The position numbers and the translations under genes are program-made. A DNA stretch of 64,000 nucleotides, from positions 45,308,447 through 45,372,446 of the forward strand of contig OX439004.1 of assembly GCA_949316495.1 (NCBI GenBank). The letters run 5' to 3'. The stretch comes from Amphiduros pacificus. Lineage: Eukaryota > Annelida > Polychaeta > Phyllodocida > Hesionidae. Positions 36,601 to 46,699 of this stretch are shown piece after piece (within the stretch, counting starts at the first letter, position 1; the number at the start of each line of letters is the position of its first letter). Under the pieces are notes generated by a model. That model did no database searches. It saw only the letters and a list, made by a program, of their open reading frames with translations, and was not told the DNA's origin.

Positions 36601-39600
36601 GTGGAGTTTGCCACGCCGATGGAGGAGCCACGGCAGGACCCATGACACAGCTGGGTTGCCTCCTGTAGCAGTGGTACTGTATCCATCAAGTTGGTGACCA
36701 CACGTTTTACCAACTCTCTTACACTTCCCATACTCTCCTGAAAAAATTAAATAACTGATATCATATGTACCCAACAACAAAAGGCAACCTTTTTGTGATA
36801 AAATGCTTTCAATACTGGAAAAGTAAATAATAACTCTATTAAGAAAGTTGAGATATTTTGTGTTCCATGGAACTGATTTATATTTGGTTGACTTTTCAGT
36901 TGAATGATGTAGGCTGGTTTCCTAACATGCGATCTTAAGGATTGATCAGATGAGAGGCATCTGTTATTCTATCCATACCTTGAGTCTAATGTTAACTTCC
37001 TGTTCAATGCTATCATCCTTGATGCCGACGACGCGTTGTAGACGAGATGTCCGGAGTGCCAAGTGCTGGTTGTGGTGCTGAAGTTCCAGGTGCTGTTCCT
37101 GAAGCTGAGCCAGTTCCTTGCGAGTGCTCTCCAGAGCTCTGGCTAGCTGCCGGTTATTGGTGCGCAATGTCTGCCTCACCATTGTGGAATTCACTGCCAT
37201 GAGGAAAAATGATTATGCTCTGGCAAATACTCAGGTTTAAGTGAACACAATAGACAAAATGTTAATGAATTGCCTGTAAAGGATGCATTTCTTTAAAAAC
37301 ATTTTGGCATGTTCATGAATTTTGATTCTTTTCTATCTTTAAGTTAATGAGAGAAGAATGTGGTAGAGTGTAAATTTAAAGGTTATGATGGTATTGATTC
37401 CATGATCAATCATAAAGAAAATCAAAGAGGAAACTTACAACTCGTATTTCTCAGCAGTTTGGAATGGTTGAGCTTTGATTTATTCACCAGACGTTTGACT
37501 TTCTTGCGCATTTTTACCCCAGGTGTCATCCTGACTTTTGGTTCACTTGCTCTGGTCTCTGCTTCTTCCTGAAAACAGAAAAGGACAGGACCCCTTTGCA
37601 ATTATAAAAACTAAAATTTCCCATGTAAGATCAAAGAGACTAGAAGAGAAGCTGTGTAATATTAGATAACACTTTCACACCCTCTGATTGTATCTGCCCC
37701 TGCTTGCCACACATGTGAATGTATGCAGATGAGGTCCTGGGAACTTTGCCTTTGAAGTCTGGACTGCACTAAACACATTTTACTGAATGGGAAATTTTAA
37801 TCCCACAATTATAAACTGTATTTAAAAAAAAGATTACTTTGAGCCTATTTCCTGTGTAAATAAACAAACAAATACTCATTGGTTCCCATTGTTTTCCTAT
37901 GCAGTTAGCTATCTTAATCTCCATGTCTGGGGTCATTCATTGACACACTACCTCATTTCTGCTATTTTACAGAGCAATACATATTTATACAGTACACTAT
38001 ATTGCTGCCAATTTATTTTCGGTCACTCTGTCCTGGCCACAAAGCCTGCAAGGATCTCTACTGCATATTGATGCCATGGCCGAAAAGGTGTGTGACTTGG
38101 TTAAAATTGGGCATTATATATTTGAAAATCAAATAAGAGTGTATACTAAGACACTTGTCATTTATAAAATTTTTTGAAAAATATCAAAATTTGTTCAAAT
38201 GAATGAATATATATATATTCCAAAGTAAAAAGGTAGTTGTATGCAGTGTATACGAATGGATACATATATCCATTCACCTAGTGTATTTATAGCACACTTA
38301 TGAAAGACTTCTCACATGTTTCATGCATGTGCACATAGAAGCCAGTTTTAAGAAGTGTTCCGGTCAGTTTACACCTAAAACAAACATGCATGCCAGTAAA
38401 TAATACTCCCCTCTGCCCATCTGCTGAATGGTTTAGGGGTCAAGTGATCATAGCACAGTCAAAATGGATGTTATTTCTGATAAAAATATTTGTTAATTAC
38501 TTTATTCTCACTTTAGCCCCTAACGGACGGGAAGGACGGCAACGTCCATCACCGGTAACGGACGGGAGGGATGTTGACGTCCCCATTGTTCTGGCTTAAT
38601 GACGTCATTTGTAACATTCTGAAGGGCTGGAACTTGTTACAATGTAATAATGATAATGATGTCAGACAACTTTGATCATGTACTTTTGACCCCAGCATTT
38701 CATTAAGCATATTGAATTACCATGGTTATAAATTTTATTAATTTAGTGTGTAGATACACTAGTCCAGAAAAAAATTGGTTAGTCCTACCAACCAACAAAA
38801 TTTAGATAGCCTAGTCCCTTAGGGGTTAGAATGGTCCAGGGGGAAGAATATCACTTGCAGATTGAGGTAACTGACATATCATGTTGAAGCATGTATGAGA
38901 CCTTCAGTCACAAAAATATATGTGTTGCACAAGTTGGATATTTATCCAGTATAATCCTAGAAATTTGTTAAGTTTACTGAGGGACTGATGGGAAATCATG
39001 GTAAATAAAGTAAACAGCGAAAAGAACATCGGCCACAGACCAAGGAGTCAGATTCTTATCAACAGGGAGTTAGATAATCAGTTTCAGAAGTTGGCCACTT
39101 GCTCTGCCTTCATCTGAGGCATCTTGCCCCAGTGATGGCAGGGGGTAAATTAACCCCTCTTGTTTAAATGTAAAATTTAATAGAAAACTGATAAACATTG
39201 TAATTATATTGGCGGCATCCAGTCCGGGCATCAGTCATCTCAGTTATTGATATATCTTAACATTCCTACTTATTTGGGCAAAGTAGGAATTCCTTGGAAA
39301 GAACAAACACTACAGAATTCAAACGGATTTGTATTTTTAGACATTATGACTGGGAACGATAGTGACATGGGTTATAATATAACTGTGACAGTCAATCGCC
39401 GGAGCTCGAGTTTATTTACTGGGGAAACTTCAATATGATGGGCAGTGCGTGGTGTTCGAGAAACAGTGGATTTCAAGGGTTTATTTTGCCGATGTCTTTG
39501 GGTACATAGTCTCGTTGGTAAGATCAACGAGACTAGAAGAGAAGAGGTCCAGCTCTGGATTTATGGCATTATGTAACATAATTTTAATTTACCCCCTGCC

Positions 39601-41258
39601 ATCACTGGGCCAAGATGCCTCAGATGAAGGCGGAGCAAGCGGCCAACTTCTGAAACTGATTATCTAACTCCCTGTTGATAAGAATCTGACTCCTGGGTCT
39701 GTGGCCGATGTTCTTTTCGCTGTTTACTTTATTTTCCATGATTTCCCATCAGTCCCTCAGTAAACTTAACAAATTTCTAGGATTATACTGGATAAATATC
39801 CAACCTGCGCAACACTTATATCTTTGTGACTGAAGGTCTCATACATGCGCACTCTACATTACTGCATTCAGCACATGTGCTTTAACATAATATGTCAGTT
39901 ACTTCAATCTGCAAGTGATATTCTTCCTTCTGCACCATTCTAAAGTGAGAATAAGGTAATTAGCAAATATTTTTATCAATAATTAACATCAATTTTGACT
40001 GTGCTGCGGTCACTTGACCCCTTAACCATTCAGCAGATGGGCAGAGGGGAGTTTTATTTACTGGCATGCATGTTTGTTTCAGGTGTCAACTGACCGGGTC
40101 ACTTCTTAAAACTGGCTTCTATGTGCACATGCATGAAACATGTGTGAAGTCTTTTGTGAGTGTGCTGTATATAAATACACTGAGTGAATGGATATATGTA
40201 TCCATTCATATATGCTGCATATAACTACCTTTTTACTTTGGACTAAATATATATATTCATTCATTTGAACAAATTTTGATATTTTTCAACATTTTTATAA
40301 ATGGCAATTGTCTTAGTATGCACTCTTATTTGATTTTCAAAATTATAATGCCCAATTTTAACCAAGTCACACACCTTTTCAGCCATGGCATCAGGATACA
40401 GTAGAGATCCATGCAGGCTTTGTGGCCAGGACAGGGTGACCGGGAAAACATTGGTGAAAAAGCAGCAATATAGTATACTTTATAAATATGTATTGCTCTG
40501 TAAAATAGTTTAGCAGAAATGAGATAGTGTGTCAATTACTGACCCCAGACAGGGAGATTAAGATAGCTAACTGCATAGGAAAACAATGGGGACCAATGAG
40601 TATTTGTTGTTTATTTTCACAGGAAATAGGCTCAAAGTAATCTTTTTTTTTAAATACAATTGTGGAATTAGAATTTCCCATTGAGTAAAATGTGTTTAGT
40701 GCAGTCCAGACTTCAGGGGCAAAGTTCCCAGGACCTCATCTGCATACACTCACATGTGTGGCAAGCAGGCGGGCAGATACAATCAGAGGGTGTGAAAGTG
40801 TTATCTAATATTACACAGCGAAAAGAACATCGGGACAGGGGTACTTGTGGGAGCTGGACCTCTTCTCTTCTAGTCTCGTTGGTAAGATGCAGTACAAAGG
40901 CTCAAAGGCCAAATGATCCACCCCTTTGAAAATCCCGACAACGCCCCTGTGGTGTTATTGCAATTTAATATTGTCATAATTTAATGTCATATTCTACAAA
41001 AGTTATTCATCCCAAATGAAGCAAATGTGCAATTCTGTCTGCAAATTGTTTCTAAAAGCCTTTCCAGTGATTTCAGTTTGATTTGAGTATGCAACAGTTA
41101 TTCAAAACAAATTAAAACGATTAGGTCCTAATATTCTCCAATTCATTAGCGAAATCTAAACTGCCCTACTCATTTGTCACATTTGTGCTACGAAAACGTA
41201 ATTTACCCACCATTTCTAAATCGTTGTGTGCAACGGACTTTCCTTGTTTACTCGCCAT
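30511..41258 (-). CDS. SGO: Shugoshin (SGO), ten coding exons, about 1491 aa
   Basis: Shugoshin recruits PP2A-B56 to centromeres and shields cohesin from premature removal in mitosis or meiosis. The family is defined by an N-terminal coiled coil and a C-terminal basic SGO box, and both are here. Coiled coil: residues about 45-131, with TLRTNNRQLARALESTRKEL, close in pattern to vertebrate SGO (NN..LA.AL). SGO box: residues about 1412-1436, RRSRRAAGTVSYAEPKLGSK then LRRGD, the histone H2A-phospho-binding motif. The middle is long, charged and probably disordered, rich in KSRSK motifs and acidic runs. Joining the ten exons at GT-AG borders gives 4476 nt (1491 codons plus stop) with every phase agreeing. 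Length is nearer vertebrate SGO2 than SGO1, but the copy looks like a single SGO-type gene. The exon 1 donor is ambiguous (see exon 1). Confidence 0.93.
30674..31003. repeat. Minisatellite in SGO intron 9, 20-21 bp unit
   Basis: About 16 copies of GGAATCACTATCATAAATGA with 1-bp length variants. It occupies most of the intron between exons 9 and 10. Confidence 0.85.
31040..31200 (-). CDS. SGO: SGO exon 9, SGO box
   Basis: Acceptor TTGCTTCCAG, donor TCAG|GTAAGT. Encodes SKESLTEEPCG, then RRSRRAAGTVSYAEPKLGSK and LRRGDAFTST. This is the conserved C-terminal shugoshin motif, with the invariant-looking Y.EP.L..KLRRGD order. It is the strongest single identity evidence for the gene. Confidence 0.95.
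31552..32444 (-). CDS. SGO: SGO exon 8
   Basis: Acceptor TATGTTTGCAG, donor GAAAG|GTAATT, phase 0 in and phase 2 out. Encodes 297 codons of alternating basic KSRSK motifs and acidic serine-rich runs (SSSDNDISEEE, ESDSEDNDAD). Confidence 0.9.
32605..35051 (-). CDS. SGO: SGO exon 7, 2.4-kb central exon
   Basis: Acceptor TTAAATAG (weak pyrimidine tract), donor GCTAAG|GTTTGT. Encodes 815 codons of charged, low-complexity sequence: an SR/RS-rich start (RRSRSRSRGNRR), a duplicated IVVEDNEAA segment, four RRxTF repeats between 34329 and 34083, and KPRSKSR/KSRSKSRSKPR runs. An SGO-box-like RRSLTKSVSYAEKLEEIV occurs at 33030-32977. The open frame has no internal stop. Confidence 0.92.
35631..35742 (-). 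CDS. SGO: SGO exon 6
   Basis: Acceptor TTTGATTTCAG, donor CCTG|GTGTGT, phase 0 in and phase 1 out. Encodes IPAVENVARSADLSMIMEVS and onward. Frame agreement on both sides supports it despite its short length. Confidence 0.82.
35955..36108 (-). CDS. SGO: SGO exon 5
   Basis: Acceptor CTCTTTTCAG, donor CTGGGG|GTAAAC. Encodes SVYYLGSPVDHETKLMSKDS and an acidic, helical-looking continuation (EEAAVQIQASVNSLG). Confidence 0.85.
36535..36737 (-). CDS. SGO: SGO exon 4
   Basis: Acceptor AATTTTTTCAG, donor GCGCCG|GTATGT, phase 0 in and phase 2 out. Encodes ESMGSVRELVKRVVTNLMDT and onward, a short amphipathic segment after the coiled coil. Confidence 0.85.
36979..37193 (-). CDS. SGO: SGO exon 3, coiled coil (PP2A-binding region)
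   Basis: Starts after GGCAG at 37194 and ends CTCAAG|GTATGG. The codon split with exon 2 gives Leu. Encodes the family-defining coiled coil (NNRQLARALESTRKELAQLQ, then heptads through VNIRLK). Confidence 0.92.
37439..37568 (-). CDS. SGO: SGO exon 2
   Basis: Acceptor TCTGTTTTCAG, donor GAGTT|GTAAGT. Encodes a basic stretch KMRKKVKRLVNKSKLNHSKL ending LRNTS, which corresponds to the region just before the SGO coiled coil (the K/R-rich segment and ..NSS/NTS.. of vertebrate SGO). Confidence 0.88.
37626..40890. repeat. Giant inverted repeat in SGO intron 1
   Basis: Left arm, about 37626-39160; right arm, about 39585-40890; spacer about 430 bp. Matching landmarks: CATGTTTCATGCATGTGCAC (about 38317) with its complement at about 40120; CTAATATTACACAG (40803) with CTGTGTAATATTAG (37652); GCGAAAAGAACATCGGCCAC (39015) with its complement at about 39700. 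Identity is roughly 90 percent by eye. A motif with ACGAGACTAGAAGAGAAGAG lies near both outer ends and again in the spacer at about 39526. It is a foldback-like element or an inverted duplication; no coding content recognised. Confidence 0.9.
38517..38825. mobile_element. 309-bp MITE inside the left arm, TSD TTAG
   Basis: Starts CCCCTAACGGAC and ends GTCCCTTAGGGG (imperfect TIR), flanked by TTAG on both sides. The matching place in the right arm (about 39945, complement ACTTTAGAATGG) has a single TTAG and no insert, so the empty site is visible in the same window. No ORF. Confidence 0.88.
41211..41258 (-). CDS. SGO: SGO exon 1 (start)
   Basis: ATG at 41258 in good context (CAAGATGGCG) encodes MASKQGKSVAHNDLEM. 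Two donors are possible: ATG|GTGGGT at 41211, or GTGG|GTAAAT at 41207. The first joins exon 2 in frame at 37568. The second is the stronger donor and needs an acceptor 4 nt inside exon 2 (after GAAG), which also keeps the frame. The protein differs by one or two residues only. Confidence 0.7.
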
Positions 41259-41335
41259 CTTGAATATTCCGCCACGAGCTCTGATTGGCGTATCCCACTC
41301 CCACGTGACCTAACAATGATTTTGAACTTGGAATT
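41259..41335 (-). promoter_or_regulatory. Candidate SGO core promoter
   Basis: Upstream of the start codon: an inverted CCAAT box (ATTGG on plus) at 41286-41290, an E-box CACGTG at 41304-41309, and a TTTGAA word at 41323-41328 that fits the cell-cycle CHR motif. The ATG itself lies in CAAGATGGCGAG, close to a YY1 site. No TATA box. These are sequence words only. Confidence 0.35.
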
Positions 41336-41339
41336 ATAA

Positions 41340-44300
41340 AATTGTCCAAATTAATTTCAGCGAATCGATTTATGAAAGCAAAATTCCACTTAACAAAGTT
41401 CTACACTTGACAAAGGTTTCCTTTAATGTGGAACATTATGACTTGAGAAAATCCCCGATAAAAGTTAACTATAAGTTATTTTTGGCGCAAGGGGGCACTG
41501 GGATTGAATGTTTTCAAATCCACAAGAGGGCAGTTTATGCGCCACCACGAAAGAAAGACTCTTGGATTATGCTATTTGAATAACACTTCAGTATCCATGA
41601 CATTCATGGACATTGCATGTATGTTTAAAGTGGGATAAAAAGACCAGTAACAAGATGTAATAAGTTATTGAACAAAGCGACGAACGGTGGTTTTATTTTT
41701 TGTAAGATTCACAAATGGGGCCGGGTCATGTCACAACTGAGCTATGAAGTATGATATAAACTTATTATTGTTCTCAGATTCATTTTTTGCACACTGACCC
41801 TCTCTACTTGACTTTTGATGGAAACAACCTCAATTGTGTTTACTCCCAGTATATATGCATTTAAGAACAGAATAGACAAACAATCTGCAGAAACATTTGA
41901 TCGAAACTTTTAGGGTAGACATTCATATTTTGTAAGGAAAAAGTGCTTGAAGTTCTGATTTCATGAAAGCATGAAAATTAAAAATGTTAACACCAGACTT
42001 ACACAATTAAATGAAGAGCAGAGCCCAAAAGCTAAATTTGGAAAAATATGCGAAAACTAATTTAACAATGCCTGTTTCTAAAATATCAGCTAGGGCCAGA
42101 TACTGATATATTTTGCCTGATTTATATATTGAATATAGATTAAGAAATGGGTGCTTCACAAATTGTAGGCTATGTCCTTATAAGGATATATTCTTTCAGA
42201 TCGAATTTGCGAAAAGCTGAACGAAAAATCCATCATGAAAAGTTGTTTTTGTATCACCGTCTCCATTTTGAGGAAATGTCTCTGGGTTAACAAGGAAGTA
42301 AGATAGGAGGATTCGAAGTTAATGCTAAAACATTGGAGATATTGTATTGACAAAACACTGTATTTCAAATTCACTATTTTGCCAACAAGTAATATCTACC
42401 TTGCATTGGATGCCGATATTTGTGCCTTTATAGTTTCCACAATTCATCGCCTTCATTGTTATCTCTGGAGACTAACACTACGAAATCACGATGGTATGCC
42501 CAACGGCATGAAATGAGATGTTTGTACCATAGTTTTACTCACATGGGCATGACATGATCACATCTGTAAATAAGGATCAGTAGATTGTTAGGTGCAGTAC
42601 TGATGGGCGTGTGCACCATTGCGTGGTGGGTACCGCCTGGCACACGCTGAACTGGTCTGCGTTTTTACTGGAGCAAAATTGCGGGCCTCACAATTAAATC
42701 AAATTAAAATCTACTTGCTATCACAGAAAATCTTTTCGTATTGTTCTCACAATGTCATATATATATAAATATATTTCTGTGTATTTTGTTTGGTGCATTG
42801 CGTTTTAGCTTCTGAAAGTGAGAGGTTGACTGAAAGGTTGAATCAAAGGCTTAATTTTGAAAACATTGAAAATATAACCTTTGATTATGGACTTTCATAG
42901 AATTGGCCTTGGATCATAGAGAATACCACAATTGCTAATATTTGGCTGGAGTGATATTTGACATTTTCTTGGAATATTTCGATTTTCACACCACTGGACT
43001 CAAAGGTTCTGTAATGTTTTTGGATCACTGCGACAGCAGAAATTGCTTGTTTTTCACACCTTGACATATTAAGTTTTTTACTTAATGTTCTGTAATTAAA
43101 TCTAATAAGGTTTCTTGTATTTTTTAATTCAACCTCGTTAAAACACAAATAAATACTTTCATTGGCGTTTCTTAGGTTGTATTCAATTACTACCTCTGCA
43201 GTCGTTGCCCTGTATTTGATTCCATTCTAAATTCGGAATTCCATAAATTATAAATACTTGCCTCGCTCACAAAAATATTAAATCTGAATTGACATCAGGT
43301 TATAATCTGTAATCAGGTTATAATCTGTAATCAGGTGTCTGACACATAAACTGTGCAATCAGTACAACTGCCAACGTGAAACAAATCTATTTATATTCTT
43401 TCACCAATAAGTGGACAGCCAAATATTTATGAATACTGATGACTTGCGACCGATCCTGTGCGCAGCATTATACCTTTGGAGGCAGGGGCTGATATGAGTG
43501 AGAAGTCCTGTTATAGAGGGCAATATTCACTACCGATATGCTAATAAAAAGATTGGCCAGCTTTCTGTATATTTGAACGCATATATGACGTGACCACCAG
43601 ACAACGTGACCACCAGAGTCACACGCAAAGCTCAGTACTGCGTGAGTAAAGCGTGAGTACCGAGTTTGTAACGCATGGGTTACAAAAGGCAACCAATCAT
43701 GAGTACTGTAGGGTCAATGGATCGTCATACTTGCATAAGACTTTACATCTTATAAATGTTAGTAAATATCATATTAAATGTCAAAGTATCAACATACAAA
43801 TATACTGAAATATGATACAGCAATAAAGGATGACATTGTGTAATCATAGAAGAGCTTTGTCAACACTGTATTCATTTTAAGAGGGAAATAACTGCTGTAC
43901 AATTATTTACAACAAATTTAGAATTTAAAATGGCAAGATACAGGATATGAATATCGAAAAAAATAATAATAATAAATTGAAGATAATACAGATATATATC
44001 AAGCATTCGTACTTATTCTCATTTACGCTTTAAGGGGACACCATGAATTTACCGACGACTGGAATTTGGGCTACGTACGATATTGTGTATTTTCCTAAAC
44101 TTATGTCATCTATAATAAAAGTTGTAACAAAATTCATATCTATGAAAATATAATGTGTGTAATGCAATGTCCATATATCCGATATTGGAGTAAAATAAAA
44201 TCATATATTAATTAATAATGATATGGTTCAGTTTCCAGTTGTTGGAATCGAACTGAAACATAATACAAGTGGAAACTCGATGTTATAAGGGTTTCTTGCT

Positions 44301-44369
44301 TGAATTAAAAGAAGAGTACCTTCAGTGGGAAGGGACTATCGTTACGATACAATGCAGATATTCCTGTTA

Positions 44370-44370
<1 letters not shown>
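41340..44370. other. Intergenic region upstream of SGO
   Basis: No exon, RNA or mobile element recognised. A short direct repeat of ACGTGACCACCAGA is seen at about 43588-43616. Confidence 0.4.

Positions 44371-44372
<2 letters not shown>

Positions 44373-44454
<82 letters not shown>
44373..44454. repeat. (CA)n microsatellite, about 41 units
   Basis: Uninterrupted CA dinucleotides. Confidence 0.97.
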
Positions 44455-44457
<3 letters not shown>

Positions 44458-44769
44458 GACAGAAAACAAAGTTATATCACACTATATCTTTTGCTAATGT
44501 ATATATGTACTCTTTTGTAATATTAATCTACTTTATTTAGTATCTTTATTTTCATATAACACTCTGTTATGTTAACCTTTATAAAATGTTATTTTGATCA
44601 CCTGTTAGCCCAGATGGTCTGGATGTAACCTCGTCTGTTTATATTGTATTTATATTAGATTGTAGATAGGCAGATGGTATGTACATAGGTGACAAAAATA
44701 AAGATGTACATTAATATTAGCGATATTGTTATTCCATTTTTCACGCCCAGGGCTTTTGAACAATTGCTC

Positions 44770-45239
44770 GTCTTCCAGTCACCTACCTTTCACCTATTTG
44801 TCTCATTTGTGAAGCTATCTCTCACAAATGTAGCTAGCTGTATCTCACCGTCAGGTTGAGTAAGTCTTTTAAATCACTGTCACTTATGTCGCTGTTTCTT
44901 ACTTGTGAAGCTATCTAACATGTCTAGCTGTCACGCACTCGTTGTCACTCATTCATGTTCAGTTAGATTCTGATGTGTGTTTCACTTGTACACCTTTCTC
45001 TCCAATACAGCTGTCTCTTATTTCCTCGTTTATGTTGACTCATCCATGTAGCTGTCTCTCGCTCATGTACTGTTCAGTCAGTTCCTTTTGTCTGCTTCAC
45101 TTGTGTGATAGTCTCTCACTTATGTGATTTTCTCACTTGTGAAACTGTCTCGATCTTCTGTTGCAGTCTTTACCTTCTGTAGCTGTCTTACCTGTCTCAC
45201 CTATGTCAGTTTTCGTCAGTCTTTTTTAGTTGACCCAGT
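44770..45239. repeat. Degenerate tandem array, left part
   Basis: Loosely repeated CTGTCTCTCACTTGTGTAGC-like words, about 25-30 bp apart. It stops at the transposon at 45243 and resumes at 46600. Confidence 0.6.
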
Positions 45240-45242
45240 TAA

Positions 45243-46596
45243 TGCCTCAGTCACATTTGCGCCGATTTCAGTCAAGATGCCCGGCCGATGGGTATTTTTT
45301 ACAAAATCGGTAGGCATTTCAGATTGCCGTGCGGGCACCGAGAGATCATCGGCCACAATTGGGCATCTTTAAGACGTCGGCCGGGTCATCGGGAACTTTT
45401 ATGCCTCAGTCACATTTGCACCGGGCGCCGGCCGGGCAGTAACAATCGGCCGACTTCACAGTCTGCCGGGCGCCGGGGAGTTTATAAGCAACAATCTGAG
45501 ATATGCCGTAGCTGTGGTCACATTATTAAAGGGCACCGCACGGCACGTGCAAGACTGAATGACACAGATGTCTGCAGGATATCTTAAAGACGTCTGTCTC
45601 ATTGACAGACGTCTGTAGGATATCCTAAAGACGTCTTTATCATTGACAGACGTCTGAAAGACATCTTAAAGACGTCTATGATATATCGCAGGGAGCCTGT
45701 GCGATCATCTGACGATGGTCTATGAACACATGAAATAAATATAATCCTATTTTCACCGCACGATGCTACTGGCAGCCGTAAGATAATCTGCCTATGTCCC
45801 TGCGGGACACTGCCGGGACCCTGCCGTGGACTTTAAGATGATATTTGTTGATAAGACATCGGGGAAACGCCGGCAACTTTTATGTGGCAGCTAAAAGTTC
45901 CCGATGACCCGGCCGACGTCTTAAAGATGCCCAATTGTGGCCGATGATCTCCCGGTGCCCGTACGGCAATCTGAACTGCCTGCCGATTTTGTAAAAAATA
46001 CCCATCGGCCGGGCATCTTTACTGAAATCGGCCCAAATGTGACTGAGGCATTAGCTGCCACATAAAAGTTGCCGGCGTTTCCCCGATGTCTTATCAGCAA
46101 ATATCATCTGAAAGTGCACGGCAGGGTCCCGGCAGGGTCCCGGCAGGGTCCCGCAGGGACATCGGCAGATTATCTTAGGGCTGCCGGTGGCATCGTGCGG
46201 TGAAAATAGGATTATATTTATTTCATGTGTTCATAGACCATCGTCAGATGATCGCACGGGCTCCCTGCGATATATCATAGACGTCTTTAGGATGTCTTTC
46301 AGACGTCTGTCAAATGAGACAGACGTCTTTAGGATGTCTTTCAGACGTCTGTCAATGATAAAGACGTCTTTAGGATATCCTACAGACGTCTGTCAATGAT
46401 CCAGACGTCTTTAAGATATCCTGCAGACATCTGTGTCATTCAGTCTTGCACGTGCCGTGCGGTGCCCTTTAATAATGTGACCACAGCTACGGCATATCTG
46501 AGATTGTTGCTTATAAACTCCCCGGCGCCCGGCAGACTGTGAAGTCGGCCGATTGTTACTGCCCGGCCGGCGCCCGGTGCAAATATGACTGAGGCA
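45243..46596. mobile_element. PIF/Harbinger-like TIR element, interrupted by its own kind
   Basis: Termini TGCCTCAGTCACATTTG and CAAATATGACTGAGGCA, with TAA duplicated on both sides (45240-45242 and 46597-46599). After removing the insertion at 45402-46050 and one TTA copy, it is about 702 bp. It has no ORF and is non-autonomous. A 3-bp TWA target duplication is characteristic of PIF/Harbinger; the superfamily assignment rests on that alone. Confidence 0.82.
45402..46050. mobile_element. Same-family element inserted in inverted orientation, TSD TTA
   Basis: Starts TGCCTCAGTCACATTTGCAC and ends with the complement of the same TIR (GTGACTGAGGCA). TTA lies on both sides (45399-45401, 46051-46053). 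Its own sequence, read on the other strand, contains the uninterrupted junction GGGAACTTTTAGCTGCCACA, proving the empty site. It carries several AGACGTCT palindromes, as the host copy does. About 649 bp. Confidence 0.88.
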
Positions 46597-46599
46597 TAA

Positions 46600-46690
46600 G
46601 TTGCCTCTCACTTGTTTAGCTATTTCTCACTTGTGTTGCTTAATTTTAACTATGTAGCCGTCTCTGAACTATGTAGCTGTTTCACTGGTA
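46600..46690. repeat. Degenerate tandem array, right part
   Basis: TTGCCTCTCACTTGTTTAGC, then CTATTTCTCACTTGTG and TATGTAGCTGT words continue the array seen at 44770-45239 beyond the nested transposon. Confidence 0.55.
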
Positions 46691-46699
46691 ATTTGAATT

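Noticed and set aside
45288-46611. Matching open frames on both strands (GRRPGSNNRPTSQSAGRR...)
   Set aside because: They are the two inverted copies of a non-coding transposon, not a gene pair.
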